From positions 62,001 to 126,000 of the forward strand of contig JAVKFU010000017.1 in assembly GCA_040223695.1 (NCBI GenBank): DNA of 64,000 bases. Reading direction: 5' to 3'. This document shows, piece by piece, positions 34,654 through 44,894 of this stretch; position 1 is the stretch's first letter; every line of letters starts with the position of its first letter. This DNA is from Deltaproteobacteria bacterium (GTDB lineage: Bacteria; Desulfobacterota_D; UBA1144; Nemesobacterales; UBA2774). The position numbers were made by a program, and so were the translations under genes. The notes under the pieces were generated by a model. The model saw only the letters and a program-made list of their open reading frames with translations. It had not been told where the DNA came from and made no database searches.

Positions 34654-37143
34654 ATGGCTTCTGATAAACTCAATCCCACTCAGATAAACGGAAACGGACA
34701 TGGAAATAATTTGGCAGGAAACGAAACCTTGAAACCCCAAACTGAAGAAACCATTTCTGAAAACACAGAACAGCAGAACGAAACAGTTCCCCAAGTAGAA
34801 GGCGTTATGGATCTTCCCCAAAAGACAATAGATGCGTTCGGCGGCGACGAGCTTCGCGCGAGGGTTTTCTACGAAAAATACGCTCTTCGCGACAAAACGG
34901 GGAAAATCGTGGAGCTGATACCCGAAGACATGTGGCACCGCGTGGCAAGGGAAATAGCCTCTCCTGAAAAAACAAAAGAGCTAAAGAAGGAATGGGAAGA
35001 CAATTTCTTCTGGCTGCTTTCGAGTTTTAAATTCATACCCGGCGGAAGAATTCTCTTCGGCGCGGGACAAAACAGAAGGGCTACGCTGCTCAACTGTTAT
35101 TATATGCCGATAAAAGAGGACTCCATCGAAGGAATATTCGAGTGGTGCAAAGAGGCTGCCAGGACATACTCGTTCGGAGGCGGCGTGGGCACCGATATAT
35201 CCATACTGAGACCCAAGGGGGCTCCCGTCAATAATTCGGCCATTTACTCAACGGGCGCGGTATCGTTCATGGATCTCCTTTCCACAACGACCGGGACCAT
35301 TGGCCAGGCCGGGAGGAGGGGCGCTCTGATGATAACCCTTAACGTCAACCACCCGGACATCATAGATTTCATCGACGTGAAAAACGATGAAGAGAGATCG
35401 AAAGTCAAATTTGCAAATATTTCAATAAAGATAACGGATGAATTCATGCAGGCTGTCGAAGAAGATACAGATTTCGAGCTCAGGTTCGATAACGAAAAGG
35501 TAAAATTCTCCAAGACCATACGCGCAAGAGATCTATGGGAAAAGCTCGTAAAATCGGCCTGGTCTTCCGCCGAACCCGGCGTTATATTCTGGGACGCCGT
35601 AAAGAGATACTCCCCCACCGAGTATAACGGTATGGAGGTAAACGGCGTAAATCCGTGCAGCGAGCAGGCGCTTGAAGACTACGGGAACTGCTGCCTCGGA
35701 AACATCAACCTGTCGCCTTTCGTAAAGGATCCCTTCACGGATGAAGCGTCTATTGACTGGGAAAACCTCGAAAGGGCTTTCAAATACTCCGTCCGCTTCC
35801 TCGACAACGTGCTCGATTACAACAAAAACAAACACCCTCTCGGATTTCAGACAAAAGCCTCCATGCATTCGAGGCGCATTGGAGTGGGTTTCACGGGTTT
35901 TGGCGACATGCTGTCAAAACTAAACATAAAATACGACACGGATGAAGGCGTAGAATTCGCGGACAAGATGTTTGAACATATAAAAAACACCGTTTATGAA
36001 GCGAGCTCCGACCTTGCGGTAGAAAAAGGGACTTTCCCCGCTTATAACAGGGACAAGCACCTTTCCCGTCCTTTCCTGAACACGATTGATGAGCGTGTGC
36101 TAGGCAAGATTAGCGAGCAGGGCGTGAGAAACGCGTGCATACTCACGGTACCGCCTGTCGGCAGCGGCTCCGTACTCGCAGGAACCACTAGCGGTGTTGA
36201 GCCCATGTTCGCGCGCTCATACTTCAGACGCTCCAAATCCCTTTCCAAGGGTGAATTCAAGGTATACCACCCGCTCGTCGGCGAATATATAAGCATGTAC
36301 GGCATTAATAATGAGAATGAGCTGCCTTCGACATTCGTGACATCTCACGAGATAAAGCCCGAAATGAGGGTTCGCATGCAGGCTGCGATTCAGAAACATA
36401 TTGATTCATGTATTTCGAGCACCGTAAACCTGCCCGCTGACATAACGCTCGACGAAGTGGAGAAAATCTACTTCCTCGCGTGGAAGCTCGGCTGCAAGGG
36501 CATAACGGTTTACAGAGAAGGCTCGAGAGAGGGCATTCTGATCACTGAGGATCAGGCCCAAGAAACCAAAGACGCAAAAAAGCTTCCGACCCAGACCCAG
36601 GACGAGGGGATGAAAAAAACCCATCACCCCAACCCCATCTCATCCCTTCGTCCTACCCAAATGCCGGAGATAAAACCGATAAAGAGGCCTCCGTTTCTGG
36701 AGGGGTTTACAGAGGTTATAAAGACGGGATACGGAAACCTATACGTAACTATCAACACCTATGAGGGCAGGCCGTTTGAGGTCTTCGTTCAGATAGGAAA
36801 GTCGGGGTACTCTACGATGGCCGATGCGGAGGCTACGGGGAGACTCGTGTCGCTCGCGCTCAGGTCAGGCATAAGCGTAAAGGACGTAGTCGAGCAGCTC
36901 GAGGGCATAGGGGGCTCGTCTCCCGTGTTCTCCGAAGGCAAGCTCGTGATGTCCATACCGGACGCGATAGCCACAGTGTTGAAAAAACACTTCGTATCTA
37001 CGAACGAGACAGAGACGGAAACGGCGACAAAACGCGCGATGGATCTGAATCTTGAACGCTGTCCTGATTGCGGAGACCGTGCCCTTGCGTTCGAGCAGGG
37101 CTGTATGACCTGCAGGAGCTGCGGTTATTCCAAATGCGACTAA
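34654..37143 (+). CDS. nrdJ: Adenosylcobalamin-dependent ribonucleotide reductase (class II)
   Basis: Reduces ribonucleotides to deoxyribonucleotides using a B12-derived radical, independent of oxygen. The first 50 residues are polar and rich in Asn, Gln and Glu, probably disordered. The catalytic barrel follows: FIPGGRILFGAGQ, NCYYMPIKEDS, GGGVGTDISILRP, NPCSEQALEDYGNCC (cysteine region about 334) and the tip motif LTVPPVGSGSVL. A TSCPD-like domain (FTEVIKTGYGNLYVTI, GGSSPVFSEGK) and a C-terminal cysteine cluster (CPDCGDRA, CMTCRSCGYSKC) end the protein; the latter may re-reduce the active site. AGGAGG lies eight bases before the ATG. A strong terminator follows. Confidence 0.96.
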   Translation: MASDKLNPTQINGNGHGNNLAGNETLKPQTEETISENTEQQNETVPQVEGVMDLPQKTIDAFGGDELRARVFYEKYALRDKTGKIVELIPEDMWHRVAREIASPEKTKELKKEWEDNFFWLLSSFKFIPGGRILFGAGQNRRATLLNCYYMPIKEDSIEGIFEWCKEAARTYSFGGGVGTDISILRPKGAPVNNSAIYSTGAVSFMDLLSTTTGTIGQAGRRGALMITLNVNHPDIIDFIDVKNDEERSKVKFANISIKITDEFMQAVEEDTDFELRFDNEKVKFSKTIRARDLWEKLVKSAWSSAEPGVIFWDAVKRYSPTEYNGMEVNGVNPCSEQALEDYGNCCLGNINLSPFVKDPFTDEASIDWENLERAFKYSVRFLDNVLDYNKNKHPLGFQTKASMHSRRIGVGFTGFGDMLSKLNIKYDTDEGVEFADKMFEHIKNTVYEASSDLAVEKGTFPAYNRDKHLSRPFLNTIDERVLGKISEQGVRNACILTVPPVGSGSVLAGTTSGVEPMFARSYFRRSKSLSKGEFKVYHPLVGEYISMYGINNENELPSTFVTSHEIKPEMRVRMQAAIQKHIDSCISSTVNLPADITLDEVEKIYFLAWKLGCKGITVYREGSREGILITEDQAQETKDAKKLPTQTQDEGMKKTHHPNPISSLRPTQMPEIKPIKRPPFLEGFTEVIKTGYGNLYVTINTYEGRPFEVFVQIGKSGYSTMADAEATGRLVSLALRSGISVKDVVEQLEGIGGSSPVFSEGKLVMSIPDAIATVLKKHFVSTNETETETATKRAMDLNLERCPDCGDRALAFEQGCMTCRSCGYSKCD

Positions 37144-37187
37144 TGAAAATCATAAAAGCTCTATAAAAAGAGGATGATGGCATAAGG

Positions 37188-37222
37188 AAAGCCCAATCTC
37201 TCATGCGGAGGTTGGGCTTTTT
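37188..37222 (+). terminator. Rho-independent terminator of nrdJ
   Basis: AAAGCCCAATCTC (37188-37200) pairs with GAGGTTGGGCTTT (37208-37220) with one G-U pair, loop TCATGCG, followed by a run of T. It is the clearest terminator in the window and isolates nrdJ from the next gene. Confidence 0.88.
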
Positions 37223-37283
37223 GTCAGTTTAGGATATTTTTATAGTTAAGCACTCAAAAGCAGAGGGGCAAGGACCACAGACA

Positions 37284-37604
37284 ATGAGTAAGAATAAAAA
37301 GGGAAGCATTCTGGCCGGGTTATTCTGGATGCTGCTCATATCCATTCTTCTTTTCTGGTTGCCCTCGCTCGGGCCTTTGATTGCGGGAATAGTCGGCGGG
37401 AAAAAGGCGGGGGGCGTCGGTAACGCAATAATCGCAGCGCTGCTGCCGGCGATCTTGCTGGGCGTACTATTGTTCGTATTCACCTCGGCCCTTACAGGCG
37501 CTCCGCTTATAGGATTCGTGGCGGCGGCGGGGGGCTTTGTACTTGTCGTATCGAACGTCGTGCCTCTACTCATCGGAGCCGTAATAGGCGGAATACTGGA
37601 TTAA
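37284..37604 (+). CDS. Small Gly/Ala-rich membrane protein, 106 residues
   Basis: I do not recognise a family with certainty; it resembles DUF5518-type small membrane proteins. AAGGA lies nine bases before the ATG. A short basic N-terminus (MSKNKKG) is followed by three or four hydrophobic helices: residues about 8-27, 29-36 with GPLIAGIVGGKKAGG, 45-68 and 72-105. Many Gly residues in the helices suggest tight packing or oligomers. It converges with the sigma factor gene. Confidence 0.65.
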   Translation: MSKNKKGSILAGLFWMLLISILLFWLPSLGPLIAGIVGGKKAGGVGNAIIAALLPAILLGVLLFVFTSALTGAPLIGFVAAAGGFVLVVSNVVPLLIGAVIGGILD

Positions 37605-37672
37605 GTGTTCACAATTTTAATTTACAACAAAATCCCGCAAGTCTAAGCGCCGGAAAAAACGCTTCTCAATCG

Positions 37673-37690
37673 GTGAAAATTTATTTTCAC
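37673..37690. terminator. Perfect AT-rich inverted repeat between convergent genes
   Basis: GTGAAAAT (37673-37680), TT, ATTTTCAC (37683-37690). It lies between the ends of the small membrane protein and sigma factor genes. A weak two-sided terminator is possible. Confidence 0.3.
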
Positions 37691-37808
37691 ACATTAGCCT
37701 CCACGGAGCGAGGCAAGTATTTGGCTATTCAGCTATAATTCGAATTTTGGATTCCCACAGAAGAAAAACAGATACACGGTTTATAGCAGTCCGGGGTGAG
37801 GAAATTAC

Positions 37809-38990
37809 CTATTTTAAAAAACTCGCCAAATGATCTTTTATATCAGAGTTGGCAAGTTTTCCCAAAGCAGCTTTTTCAATCTGCCTTATTCTTTCCCGGG
37901 TCAGGTTGAATCTCTTTCCTATCTCGTCGAGCGTGTATGTGCTCTGCTGGTCTATTCCGAACCTGAGCCTCAGTATCTCCTCTTCTCTCGGGTTCAATAG
38001 TGTAAGAGCCTCTCTCAGCTTGTCCGTCAGGTCGGATTTGGCGACAAGGGAGTCCGGAATAACGGTTTCATTATCCGCGATCGAATCGAGGAGCGTTGTT
38101 TTCTCCCCGTCCAGAATAGGGGTATCCAGACTGATCGCGTCCTTTGTTGATCTCAAAATGCGCTTGACCACCTCCACAGATATCCCCGATTTACGGGCTA
38201 TCTCCTTCGGGGTCGGTTTCCTGCCCAGTTGCTTCGCGAGCACAGCATTGACCTTATATACCCTGTTTGCCTGTTCCAGGAGATAAACCGGTACCTTGAT
38301 CGTTCTCGTCTGTCCCTGGAGCGCCCTTAAAATTGCCTGATGTATCCACCAGGATGCGTAGGTCGAAAATTTAAAACCCTTTCTGTGATCGAATCTCTCA
38401 ACGGCGCGCATGAGCCCCATATTGCCTTCCTGAATAAGGTCTGAAAGCGGAAGTCCCCTTCCCATATACTTTCTTGAAATCGTTATAACCAGCCTCAGGT
38501 TAGCCTTTACAAATCTCTGCTTGAGCCGTTTGGCATTTTCAGAATAGACTCTGACAAAAGCATTCAGGCTCTTTATTCGCTTCTCTATATTGTTACCGTT
38601 CAGTTTCCGGCCGTTTTTATGCCCGTTTCGCCTGACTGGACCAATTTTTCCGTCACTCAGCTTAGTTATAACTCCTGCCAGCTCTCTCGTCCGGGACTCG
38701 CATTTTTTAATCTTCGCCGAAATTTCTACTTCTTCCTGCGCAGTGAAAAGCGGCTCGACAGACATATCCTTGAAATAAACATAAAGAAGCCTGAGCTGCT
38801 CATCCGGGGTATCATCCGATTTCGACTTTGTCTTGACGGTTCGCGGACTGTATTCACGTTCAACGCCATTTTCCTGATTATAGCTGTCTTTGAACTTTAA
38901 GGATTTAACGTCATCGTCATCCTCTCTAACGAAATCTCCGTATTCACTCACGGATACAGTATCTTCGAACTCATTATATTTTGTCTCCAT
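37809..38990 (-). CDS. RNA polymerase sigma factor, sigma-70 family (group 2, RpoS/RpoD-like)
   Basis: Directs RNA polymerase to promoters. Region 1.2 is seen near residue 65 (YFKDMSVEPLFTAQEEVE). Regions 2.1-2.4 are near-consensus (ANLRLVITISRKYMGRGLPL, DLIQEGNMGLMRAVERFD, STYASWWIHQAILRAL), region 3 follows, and region 4 carries the helix-turn-helix (TLDEIGKRFNLTRERIRQIE). There is no large region 1.1; the first 60 residues are acidic and poorly ordered. A basic Gly/Asn-rich insert (RRNGHKNGRKLNG) lies between regions 1.2 and 2. The primary factor probably lies elsewhere, so this may be a stress or stationary-phase factor. AAGGA lies seven bases before the ATG. Confidence 0.9.
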   Translation of the reverse strand: METKYNEFEDTVSVSEYGDFVREDDDDVKSLKFKDSYNQENGVEREYSPRTVKTKSKSDDTPDEQLRLLYVYFKDMSVEPLFTAQEEVEISAKIKKCESRTRELAGVITKLSDGKIGPVRRNGHKNGRKLNGNNIEKRIKSLNAFVRVYSENAKRLKQRFVKANLRLVITISRKYMGRGLPLSDLIQEGNMGLMRAVERFDHRKGFKFSTYASWWIHQAILRALQGQTRTIKVPVYLLEQANRVYKVNAVLAKQLGRKPTPKEIARKSGISVEVVKRILRSTKDAISLDTPILDGEKTTLLDSIADNETVIPDSLVAKSDLTDKLREALTLLNPREEEILRLRFGIDQQSTYTLDEIGKRFNLTRERIRQIEKAALGKLANSDIKDHLASFLK

Positions 38991-39260
38991 ATCGCATTCC
39001 TTCTAAAGGAGAATCAGTCGTCAAAAAAATAGTCAAGACAACGCTTGATTCGATTTATTCTAGTTAATTTTTGGAACATTCGAGGGAGGGAAATTATACT
39101 ACCTCCTAAAATAAACCCTAAACAGCGTAGAGCAGTACTTTTATACAATCGTGCGCCTTACTACTTCTCAATTTTATAAAATAAACAATGTTCCGAAGAT
39201 CTTAACTGATCTACCTTCCGGTTACCGCCAATTCTATCAAATTCTCGATGTTAATTCAAC

Positions 39261-39872
39261 TTATTTCGCAGAAGAATAATTAGCAGCTACCTGCTCCCAG
39301 TTTACGACGTTCCACCATGCTGAAATATAATCGGGTCTTCTGTTCTGATAATTCAGATAATAAGCGTGTTCCCAAACATCCAGTCCGAGCACGGGGATCA
39401 GGCCTTCCGACAGAGGGCTGTCCTGATTCGGAGTCGATGTGACAATAAGTTTGCCGCCTCCGTCCACCGACAGCCAGGCCCAGCCGCTTCCGAACCGTCC
39501 CGCAGCCGCAGCCGAGAACTGCTCCTTGAAGGACTCAAAACCGTCGAAACTGGAATTTATAGCCTCGGCGATATCGCCCGCAGGCTCTCCTCCTCCGTTC
39601 GGTCCCATTACGGGCCAGAACAGACTGTGGTTGGCATGGCCGCCTCCGTTATTCCTGACAGCCGTTCTAATATCTTCCGGTACGGAATTTAAATCTTTAA
39701 GCAAATCTTCAACGCTTTTCCCTTGCAGTTCCGGGTGCTTTTCGAGAGCCGCATTCAGCTTGTCCACATAGCCCTGATGGTGTTTTGTATAATGAATTTC
39801 CATAGTGCGGGCATCTATGTGAGGCTCTAGAGCATTATAATCATAAGGAAGTTTCGGTAATTCGTGTGGCAT
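39261..39872 (-). CDS. sodA: Superoxide dismutase, Fe/Mn family
   Basis: Converts superoxide to peroxide and oxygen in the cytoplasm. The start is ATG 39872 ([19 protein letters not shown]) with GGAGGAG five bases upstream; a frame to 39902 adds ten residues without support. Metal ligands are visible: His in ALEPHID, His in NHSLFW, and Asp and His in [20 protein letters not shown]. The segment TPNQDSPL favours the manganese type, though cambialistic use cannot be excluded. Length 203 is normal. It diverges from the rrf2-suf operon. Confidence 0.94.
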   Translation of the reverse strand: MPHELPKLPYDYNALEPHIDARTMEIHYTKHHQGYVDKLNAALEKHPELQGKSVEDLLKDLNSVPEDIRTAVRNNGGGHANHSLFWPVMGPNGGGEPAGDIAEAINSSFDGFESFKEQFSAAAAGRFGSGWAWLSVDGGGKLIVTSTPNQDSPLSEGLIPVLGLDVWEHAYYLNYQNRRPDYISAWWNVVNWEQVAANYSSAK

Positions 39873-40192
39873 AGTTGCTCCTCCCATTTTAAAATTTTTC
39901 AAATGGAGAACCGGTTGAACGGGTATTTCGCATTCAAAAATTGAATAAATTTCACTAAATCAAGAAGTTTTATTAATTTATAGATTGTAACCTAAAAACT
40001 GTGTTGTGTCAAAGTCTTACCTTTGATTCCAGGATAACATAAAGAATAAAGCGCGAAGCTCGTCTATACTGTCTCCGGATCATGTACATTTCCGTGATTG
40101 ACAGCTCATATTTTAGCTGGTAATTTTTATAAGTCAGCTATTTGCATATCCTGGAGTCATAAAGTCCATAATATATTGGGACGTTAAGAGCC
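39873..40192. other. Divergent regulatory region between sodA and rrf2-suf
   Basis: 320 AT-rich bases without a gene. A perfect TTGACA lies at 40098-40103, though no good -10 is spaced from it. CAGCT and AGCTG form short inverted pairs around 40102-40119 and again with CAGCT at 40136-40140. Nearer the rrf2 start, TGGAGTCATAAAGTCCA (about 40154-40170) is a rough dyad that could bind the Rrf2 regulator itself. All are predictions. Confidence 0.35.
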
Positions 40193-40621
40193 ATGCAGGT
40201 AACAAAAACATTAGACTACGCAGTCAGATCCTTAACATATATGGGGAACGAACCTGTAGTCAAACATAGCATGAAAGAGATTTCAGAGCAGCAGCATATA
40301 CCTGTAAACTACCTGGCCAAAATAATGCGCAGGCTCGTAAAAAAAGGACTGGTAAGGTCGATGGTTGGACCTGACGGAGGCTACACGCTCAGGAGACCTC
40401 CCGGGGAGATAAGCCTGAGGGAAATATACGAGGCTATCGAAGGCGAGATAAGGATGGTAGATTGTATGGACAAAGATTCTATATGCTTTCTGCACGAAAC
40501 ATGCCCTCAGCTGCCCGTTTGGGACAGGATTCAGCTATCCATGATCAAGATACTTGAAGAGACGACTCTCGAAGATATGCTGAGCGAAGGAAAACTGGCA
40601 CGGGTTTCAAAGGCTAATTAA
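40193..40621 (+). CDS. Rrf2-family Fe-S-sensing transcription regulator
   Basis: A winged-helix dimer of the IscR/SufR type, probable regulator of the following suf genes. The helix-turn-helix is near residues 27-60 ([20 protein letters not shown]) with the wing [10 protein letters not shown]. Three cysteines at 91, 98 and 104 ([15 protein letters not shown]) match the spacing of [2Fe-2S]-binding Rrf2 proteins such as IscR (92, 98, 104). It starts the operon and lies 10 bases before sufB, so autoregulation is likely. Confidence 0.92.
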   Translation: MQVTKTLDYAVRSLTYMGNEPVVKHSMKEISEQQHIPVNYLAKIMRRLVKKGLVRSMVGPDGGYTLRRPPGEISLREIYEAIEGEIRMVDCMDKDSICFLHETCPQLPVWDRIQLSMIKILEETTLEDMLSEGKLARVSKAN

Positions 40622-40631
40622 GGAGGCTTTT

Positions 40632-42068
40632 ATGAGTATTGATCTTGAAAAACTGGCGGAACAGGAATACAAATACGGCTTCTTCACCAATATCGAGCAG
40701 GAAATTGCGCCGAAAGGATTGAATGAAGATACTATAAGGCTTATTTCGAGCAAAAAGAAAGAGCCGGAATGGCTCCTCGAATGGAGACTTAAAGCCTACG
40801 AAAACTGGCTAACAATGAAAGAGCCGAAGTGGCCTCATGTCACCTATCCTCCTATCGATTATCAGAATATTAGCTATTACGCCGCCCCGAAACAAAAAGA
40901 CAGGCCCAAGAGTCTGGATGACATAGATCCGGAAATAAAAGAAGCATACGACAAGCTCGGCATTCCCCTTGACGAGCAAAAGATGCTGGCCGGGGTGGCC
41001 GTAGATGCTGTATTCGACAGCGTATCGGTTATCACTACTTTCAAGGAAAAGCTGGCGGAATCCGGGGTAATCTTCTGCTCAATATCGGAAGCGGTTCAGG
41101 AGCATCCCGAGCTGGTAAAAAAATATCTCGGTTTTGTGGTTCCGCACAATGATAACTTCTTCGCGGCTTTAAACTCGGCGGTCTTTACGGACGGATCATT
41201 CGTATATATACCGAAGGGAGTCCGGTGCCCGATGGAGCTATCAACCTATTTCAGAATTAATGCCGAAAGTACGGGACAGTTTGAAAGGACCCTCATAATC
41301 GCCGAGGAAGGGAGCTACGTAAGCTACCTCGAAGGATGCACGGCGCCCAAGAGAGACGAGAATCAGCTTCACGCGGCTGTCGTAGAGCTAATCGCTCATA
41401 AAGACGCTACAATCAAATACTCCACTATTCAGAACTGGTACCCGGGCAACGCGGAGGGCGAGGGCGGAATTTATAATTTCGTGACCAAGCGCGGAAGGTG
41501 TCTTGGAAGAAACTCCCACATTTCATGGACGCAGGTAGAGACAGGCTCCGCGATAACCTGGAAATATCCGAGCTGCATACTCGAGGGAGACAATTCGGTC
41601 GGCGAGTTTTATTCGGTGGCGCTCACCAACAGGCGACAGCAGGCGGACACGGGCACGAAGATGATTCATATCGGAAAAAACACCAAAAGCACTATAATAT
41701 CCAAGGGAATATCTGCAGGGCACGGACAAAATACGTACAGGGGTCTTGTACAAATCGGCAAAGACGCCTCAGGATCCAGAAATTATACACAGTGCGATTC
41801 CATGCTGATCGGGGACAAGTGCGGGGCGCACACTTTTCCATATATAGAGGTAAAAAATTCAACCGCTCAGATGGAGCATGAGGCATCCACATCAAAAATC
41901 GGCGAAGACCAGATTTTCTACTGCCAGCAGCGCGGGCTGTCGGCTGAGGACGCTGTTTCCCTTATAGTGAACGGTTTTTGCAAGGAAGTATTCAGGGAGC
42001 TGCCGTTTGAGTTCGCGGTGGAGGCTGAAAAGCTGCTGAGCATTAGCCTTGAGGGAAGCGTCGGATAA
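40632..42068 (+). CDS. sufB: Fe-S cluster assembly scaffold protein SufB
   Basis: SufB with SufC and SufD forms the scaffold on which Fe-S clusters are built. AGGAGG lies just before the ATG. Typical stretches are [50 protein letters not shown] and [21 protein letters not shown] (central beta-helix), then [21 protein letters not shown] near the end with the likely cluster-site Cys and Glu. The 478 residues are normal. It is followed by sufC at 55 bases. Confidence 0.97.
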   Translation: MSIDLEKLAEQEYKYGFFTNIEQEIAPKGLNEDTIRLISSKKKEPEWLLEWRLKAYENWLTMKEPKWPHVTYPPIDYQNISYYAAPKQKDRPKSLDDIDPEIKEAYDKLGIPLDEQKMLAGVAVDAVFDSVSVITTFKEKLAESGVIFCSISEAVQEHPELVKKYLGFVVPHNDNFFAALNSAVFTDGSFVYIPKGVRCPMELSTYFRINAESTGQFERTLIIAEEGSYVSYLEGCTAPKRDENQLHAAVVELIAHKDATIKYSTIQNWYPGNAEGEGGIYNFVTKRGRCLGRNSHISWTQVETGSAITWKYPSCILEGDNSVGEFYSVALTNRRQQADTGTKMIHIGKNTKSTIISKGISAGHGQNTYRGLVQIGKDASGSRNYTQCDSMLIGDKCGAHTFPYIEVKNSTAQMEHEASTSKIGEDQIFYCQQRGLSAEDAVSLIVNGFCKEVFRELPFEFAVEAEKLLSISLEGSVG

Positions 42069-42123
42069 TATTTGCCGCCCGGATTTTCTCAACAAAAAGA
42101 TACACTAGCCAAGGAGACTGGAC

Positions 42124-42888
42124 ATGCTGGAAATTAAGAATCTGCATGTAAACGTTGCGGATCAGGAAATCATTAAAGGACTGGATTTGAAAGTAAATGC
42201 TGGCGAGATGCATTCGATAATGGGTCCGAACGGGTCCGGAAAAAGCACCCTGGCACAGGTGCTCGCCGGCCGCGAGTCGTACGAAGTAACGGAAGGTGAA
42301 ATCACATTTGAAGGTAAGGATCTCCTGGAGCTCGCCCCTGAGGAAAGGGCAGGCGAGGGTATATTCATGGCGTTTCAGTACCCTGTGGAGATTCCAGGGG
42401 TGGCTAATACCTACCTGCTCAGGGAGGCGCTCAACTCGATAAGGAAATACCGCGGACAGGAGCCCTTGAAGCACGTGGAATTCGGAAAATTCGCGAAGGA
42501 AAAAATGGAAATGATGGGCATGGGGGATAACCTGCTCAAACGTGCCGTAAACGAGGGATTCTCGGGGGGAGAAAAGAAAAAGAATGAAATCTTCCAGATG
42601 CAGATACTTGAGCCGAGGCTCGCGATTCTGGATGAGACGGACTCGGGTCTGGATATCGACGCCCTCAAGGTAGTGGCCGACGGGGTGAATTCACTGAGAA
42701 ATCCTGAACGAGCTTTCATCGTGATAACACACTATCAGAGATTGCTTGACTACATAGTTCCCGACTTTGTACATGTACTTGTTGACGGAAAGATAGCCAA
42801 GTCCGGCGGAAAGGAACTCGCGCTTGAGCTTGAGGACAAAGGATATGGCTGGGTTGAAGAGGAAGCCAGGACAGCTGTTAATAACTAA
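42124..42888 (+). CDS. sufC: Fe-S assembly ATPase SufC
   Basis: A soluble ABC-type ATPase that drives the SufBCD scaffold. Walker A GPNGSGKST is at about residues 36-44, the signature FSGGEKKKNEI near 143, and Walker B AILDETDSGLDIDAL near 165. The atypical signature with KKK after SGGE is characteristic of SufC. GGAG precedes the ATG by eight bases. The 254 residues are normal. Confidence 0.97.
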   Translation: MLEIKNLHVNVADQEIIKGLDLKVNAGEMHSIMGPNGSGKSTLAQVLAGRESYEVTEGEITFEGKDLLELAPEERAGEGIFMAFQYPVEIPGVANTYLLREALNSIRKYRGQEPLKHVEFGKFAKEKMEMMGMGDNLLKRAVNEGFSGGEKKKNEIFQMQILEPRLAILDETDSGLDIDALKVVADGVNSLRNPERAFIVITHYQRLLDYIVPDFVHVLVDGKIAKSGGKELALELEDKGYGWVEEEARTAVNN

Positions 42889-42902
42889 GGAGAATTACGC
42901 AT

Positions 42903-44249
42903 ATGAGCGTTACGTTAAGTACCGGCGGGAACGACGGTTTTTTAAAAGTATTTTCAGACTTTAAGGAACACGCATCCGGAAAGGGCATAGGATGGCTCGA
43001 CTCAATTCGTGAAAAGGGTATTGCAAAATTCTCCGAGCTCGGTTTCCCGACCCCTGATAACGAGGACTGGCGCTTTACGAATGTAACACCGATCGCGAGA
43101 ACGAATTTCGGCATTGAAATGAACGGCCGTCCCAAAGTTTCCAAGCAAACGGTCAACCGGTTTATCTTTCCGGATTTAACATGCAGTCTCCTGGTTTTCA
43201 TAGACGGGCGCTACTCTCAGGAATTGTCTTCGATTTCAGAACTGCCCGAGGGAATAAAAGTTCTCAGTCTCTCTGAGGCTTTTGACCGGGAAGAAGAACT
43301 ATTACAACAAAGTCTTTCGGCTTACGCGGATTTCGAGAACGAGGCTTTTACGGCTCTCAACGCCGCTTTTATGGAGGACGGCGGGTTTATTTATCTTCCC
43401 GATAAAACGGTCCTCAAAAACCCTGTACACTTGCTTTTCATTACGACTGAAAAGGAAAAACCGGCAATAACAAATGTACGAAATCTGATTATCGTCGGCG
43501 ACAACTCGGAGGCAAATATCGTTGAGCACTATGTTTCGCTCAATGACAGCGTATACCTCTCCAATGTTGTCACTGAGCTCGTTCTTGGAGAAAACAGCAC
43601 CGTGGGCCATTACCTGTTAGAACAGGAGAGCAAAAAGGCATTTAACATATCTACCCTGAGAGTACAGCAGGCGCGCAGCTCCAATCTAAGATCGCACTCC
43701 GTACTTCTCGGAGGGGCGCTTGTGCGGAACAATGTTCACCCCGTCCTTGCTGGAGAGGCGTGCGATTCACTCATTAACGGCCTATTCATGCCGACGGGAA
43801 GACAGCATATGGATAACTATATGGTAGTCGAACACGCAAGCCCGCACTGCGACAGCAGGCAGTTTTATAACGGAGTTCTTGACGGAAGGTCGAGAGGCGT
43901 CTTTCACGGGCGGATAATTGTTCACAAGGACGCGCAGAAAACGGATGCCAAACAGACGAACAGGAATCTTCTCCTTTCAGACAATGCGCAGATCGACACC
44001 AAGCCGCAGCTCGAAATTTACGCGGACGACGTTAAATGCACCCACGGAGCCACTATAGGACAGATGGACGAGAACGCAGTCTTCTACCTCCGGTCCCGCG
44101 GTATTCCCGACGAGACGGCAAGGGATATATTAATGAGCGCATTCACAAGCGCGACTCTTGAGAGCATCAAAATAGAGCAGATTCGAAGTTATTGCGAAAA
44201 ACTAGTAGCCGACTGGTTCGTCCAGAGAAAACTGTCAAAGAAAGCTTGA
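42903..44249 (+). CDS. sufD: Fe-S assembly protein SufD
   Basis: Partner of SufB in the scaffold, also a beta-helix protein. Visible hallmarks are FTNVTPIARTNF near the start, the central YLPDKTVLKNPVHLLF, and near the end YADDVKCTHGATIGQMDENAVFYLRSRGI with the conserved Cys and His. The 448 residues are normal. TAAGGAG lies before the ATG, 14 bases after sufC. Confidence 0.96.
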   Translation: MSVTLSTGGNDGFLKVFSDFKEHASGKGIGWLDSIREKGIAKFSELGFPTPDNEDWRFTNVTPIARTNFGIEMNGRPKVSKQTVNRFIFPDLTCSLLVFIDGRYSQELSSISELPEGIKVLSLSEAFDREEELLQQSLSAYADFENEAFTALNAAFMEDGGFIYLPDKTVLKNPVHLLFITTEKEKPAITNVRNLIIVGDNSEANIVEHYVSLNDSVYLSNVVTELVLGENSTVGHYLLEQESKKAFNISTLRVQQARSSNLRSHSVLLGGALVRNNVHPVLAGEACDSLINGLFMPTGRQHMDNYMVVEHASPHCDSRQFYNGVLDGRSRGVFHGRIIVHKDAQKTDAKQTNRNLLLSDNAQIDTKPQLEIYADDVKCTHGATIGQMDENAVFYLRSRGIPDETARDILMSAFTSATLESIKIEQIRSYCEKLVADWFVQRKLSKKA

Positions 44250-44292
44250 ACCTGATTGTATAACTAACTTTAAATATAAAACGACTAATCCA

Positions 44293-44607
44293 ATGTCCGA
44301 TTTCGAGAAAATAGCTAAAGTATCCGAGGTGCCTCCGGGGGAAGTCAAATCTTTTGTGGTAGGGAACGAAATGGTCGCTGTGTGTAACGTAGACGGTAAA
44401 TTTTACGCGTTCAGGGATGAATGCACACATCAGGCGCTGCCCCTTTCGGACGGCATTCTTGAAGGCAATAAAATCACCTGTATTTATCACGGGGCCGAAT
44501 TCGATGTCGAAACAGGCGAAGCCCTATGCCTCCCTGCTACTGACGACGTCGAGACTTACCCAGTGAAAATAGAAGGTGAAGATTTACTTATACTGATTGA
44601 AGACTAA
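44293..44607 (+). CDS. Rieske-type [2Fe-2S] ferredoxin
   Basis: A small soluble electron carrier. The two Rieske motifs are complete: CTHQALPL (C-x-H) and CIYHGAEFD (C-x2-H), spaced about 17 residues apart. It lacks a membrane anchor, so it resembles dioxygenase ferredoxins or NirD-like proteins rather than the cytochrome bc1 protein. It follows sufD by 43 bases on the same strand and is probably part of the suf operon. It may supply electrons to Fe-S assembly or be a client of it; which one cannot be told. Confidence 0.93.
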   Translation: MSDFEKIAKVSEVPPGEVKSFVVGNEMVAVCNVDGKFYAFRDECTHQALPLSDGILEGNKITCIYHGAEFDVETGEALCLPATDDVETYPVKIEGEDLLILIED

Positions 44608-44839
44608 ATGAATACCTTCCTGATTTAATACCATAAGTAGTACTGGCTAAGAGTCTAAATCCACCATCAAGCCTTTCATATCTTATTAAGAATTAACATT
44701 TCATCACCAAATAGTACGGCGAATACAAAATCCATAAAACAGTCCTAGACATATTTTTAGTTACGTCAAATTGTGCTAATATAAAATCATCGTTGTACTT
44801 TGTACAGACGCTTTACTTGATATACATTAGTGCTTATCT

Positions 44840-44856
44840 CAAGTATTAAGTACTTG
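44840..44856. promoter_or_regulatory. Inverted repeat, possible operator
   Basis: CAAGTA (44840-44845), TTAAG, TACTTG (44851-44856). It lies about 75 bases before the cytochrome start codon, a usual place for a regulator site. Confidence 0.35.
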
Positions 44857-44894
44857 GAAAAAATCTAAATTTTCTGCGTTTCATTAGATCTGCG

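Noticed and set aside
34543-34938. Minus-strand frame across the nrdJ start and promoter
   Set aside because: It overlaps the nrdJ ribosome site and N-terminus and has no recognisable domain.
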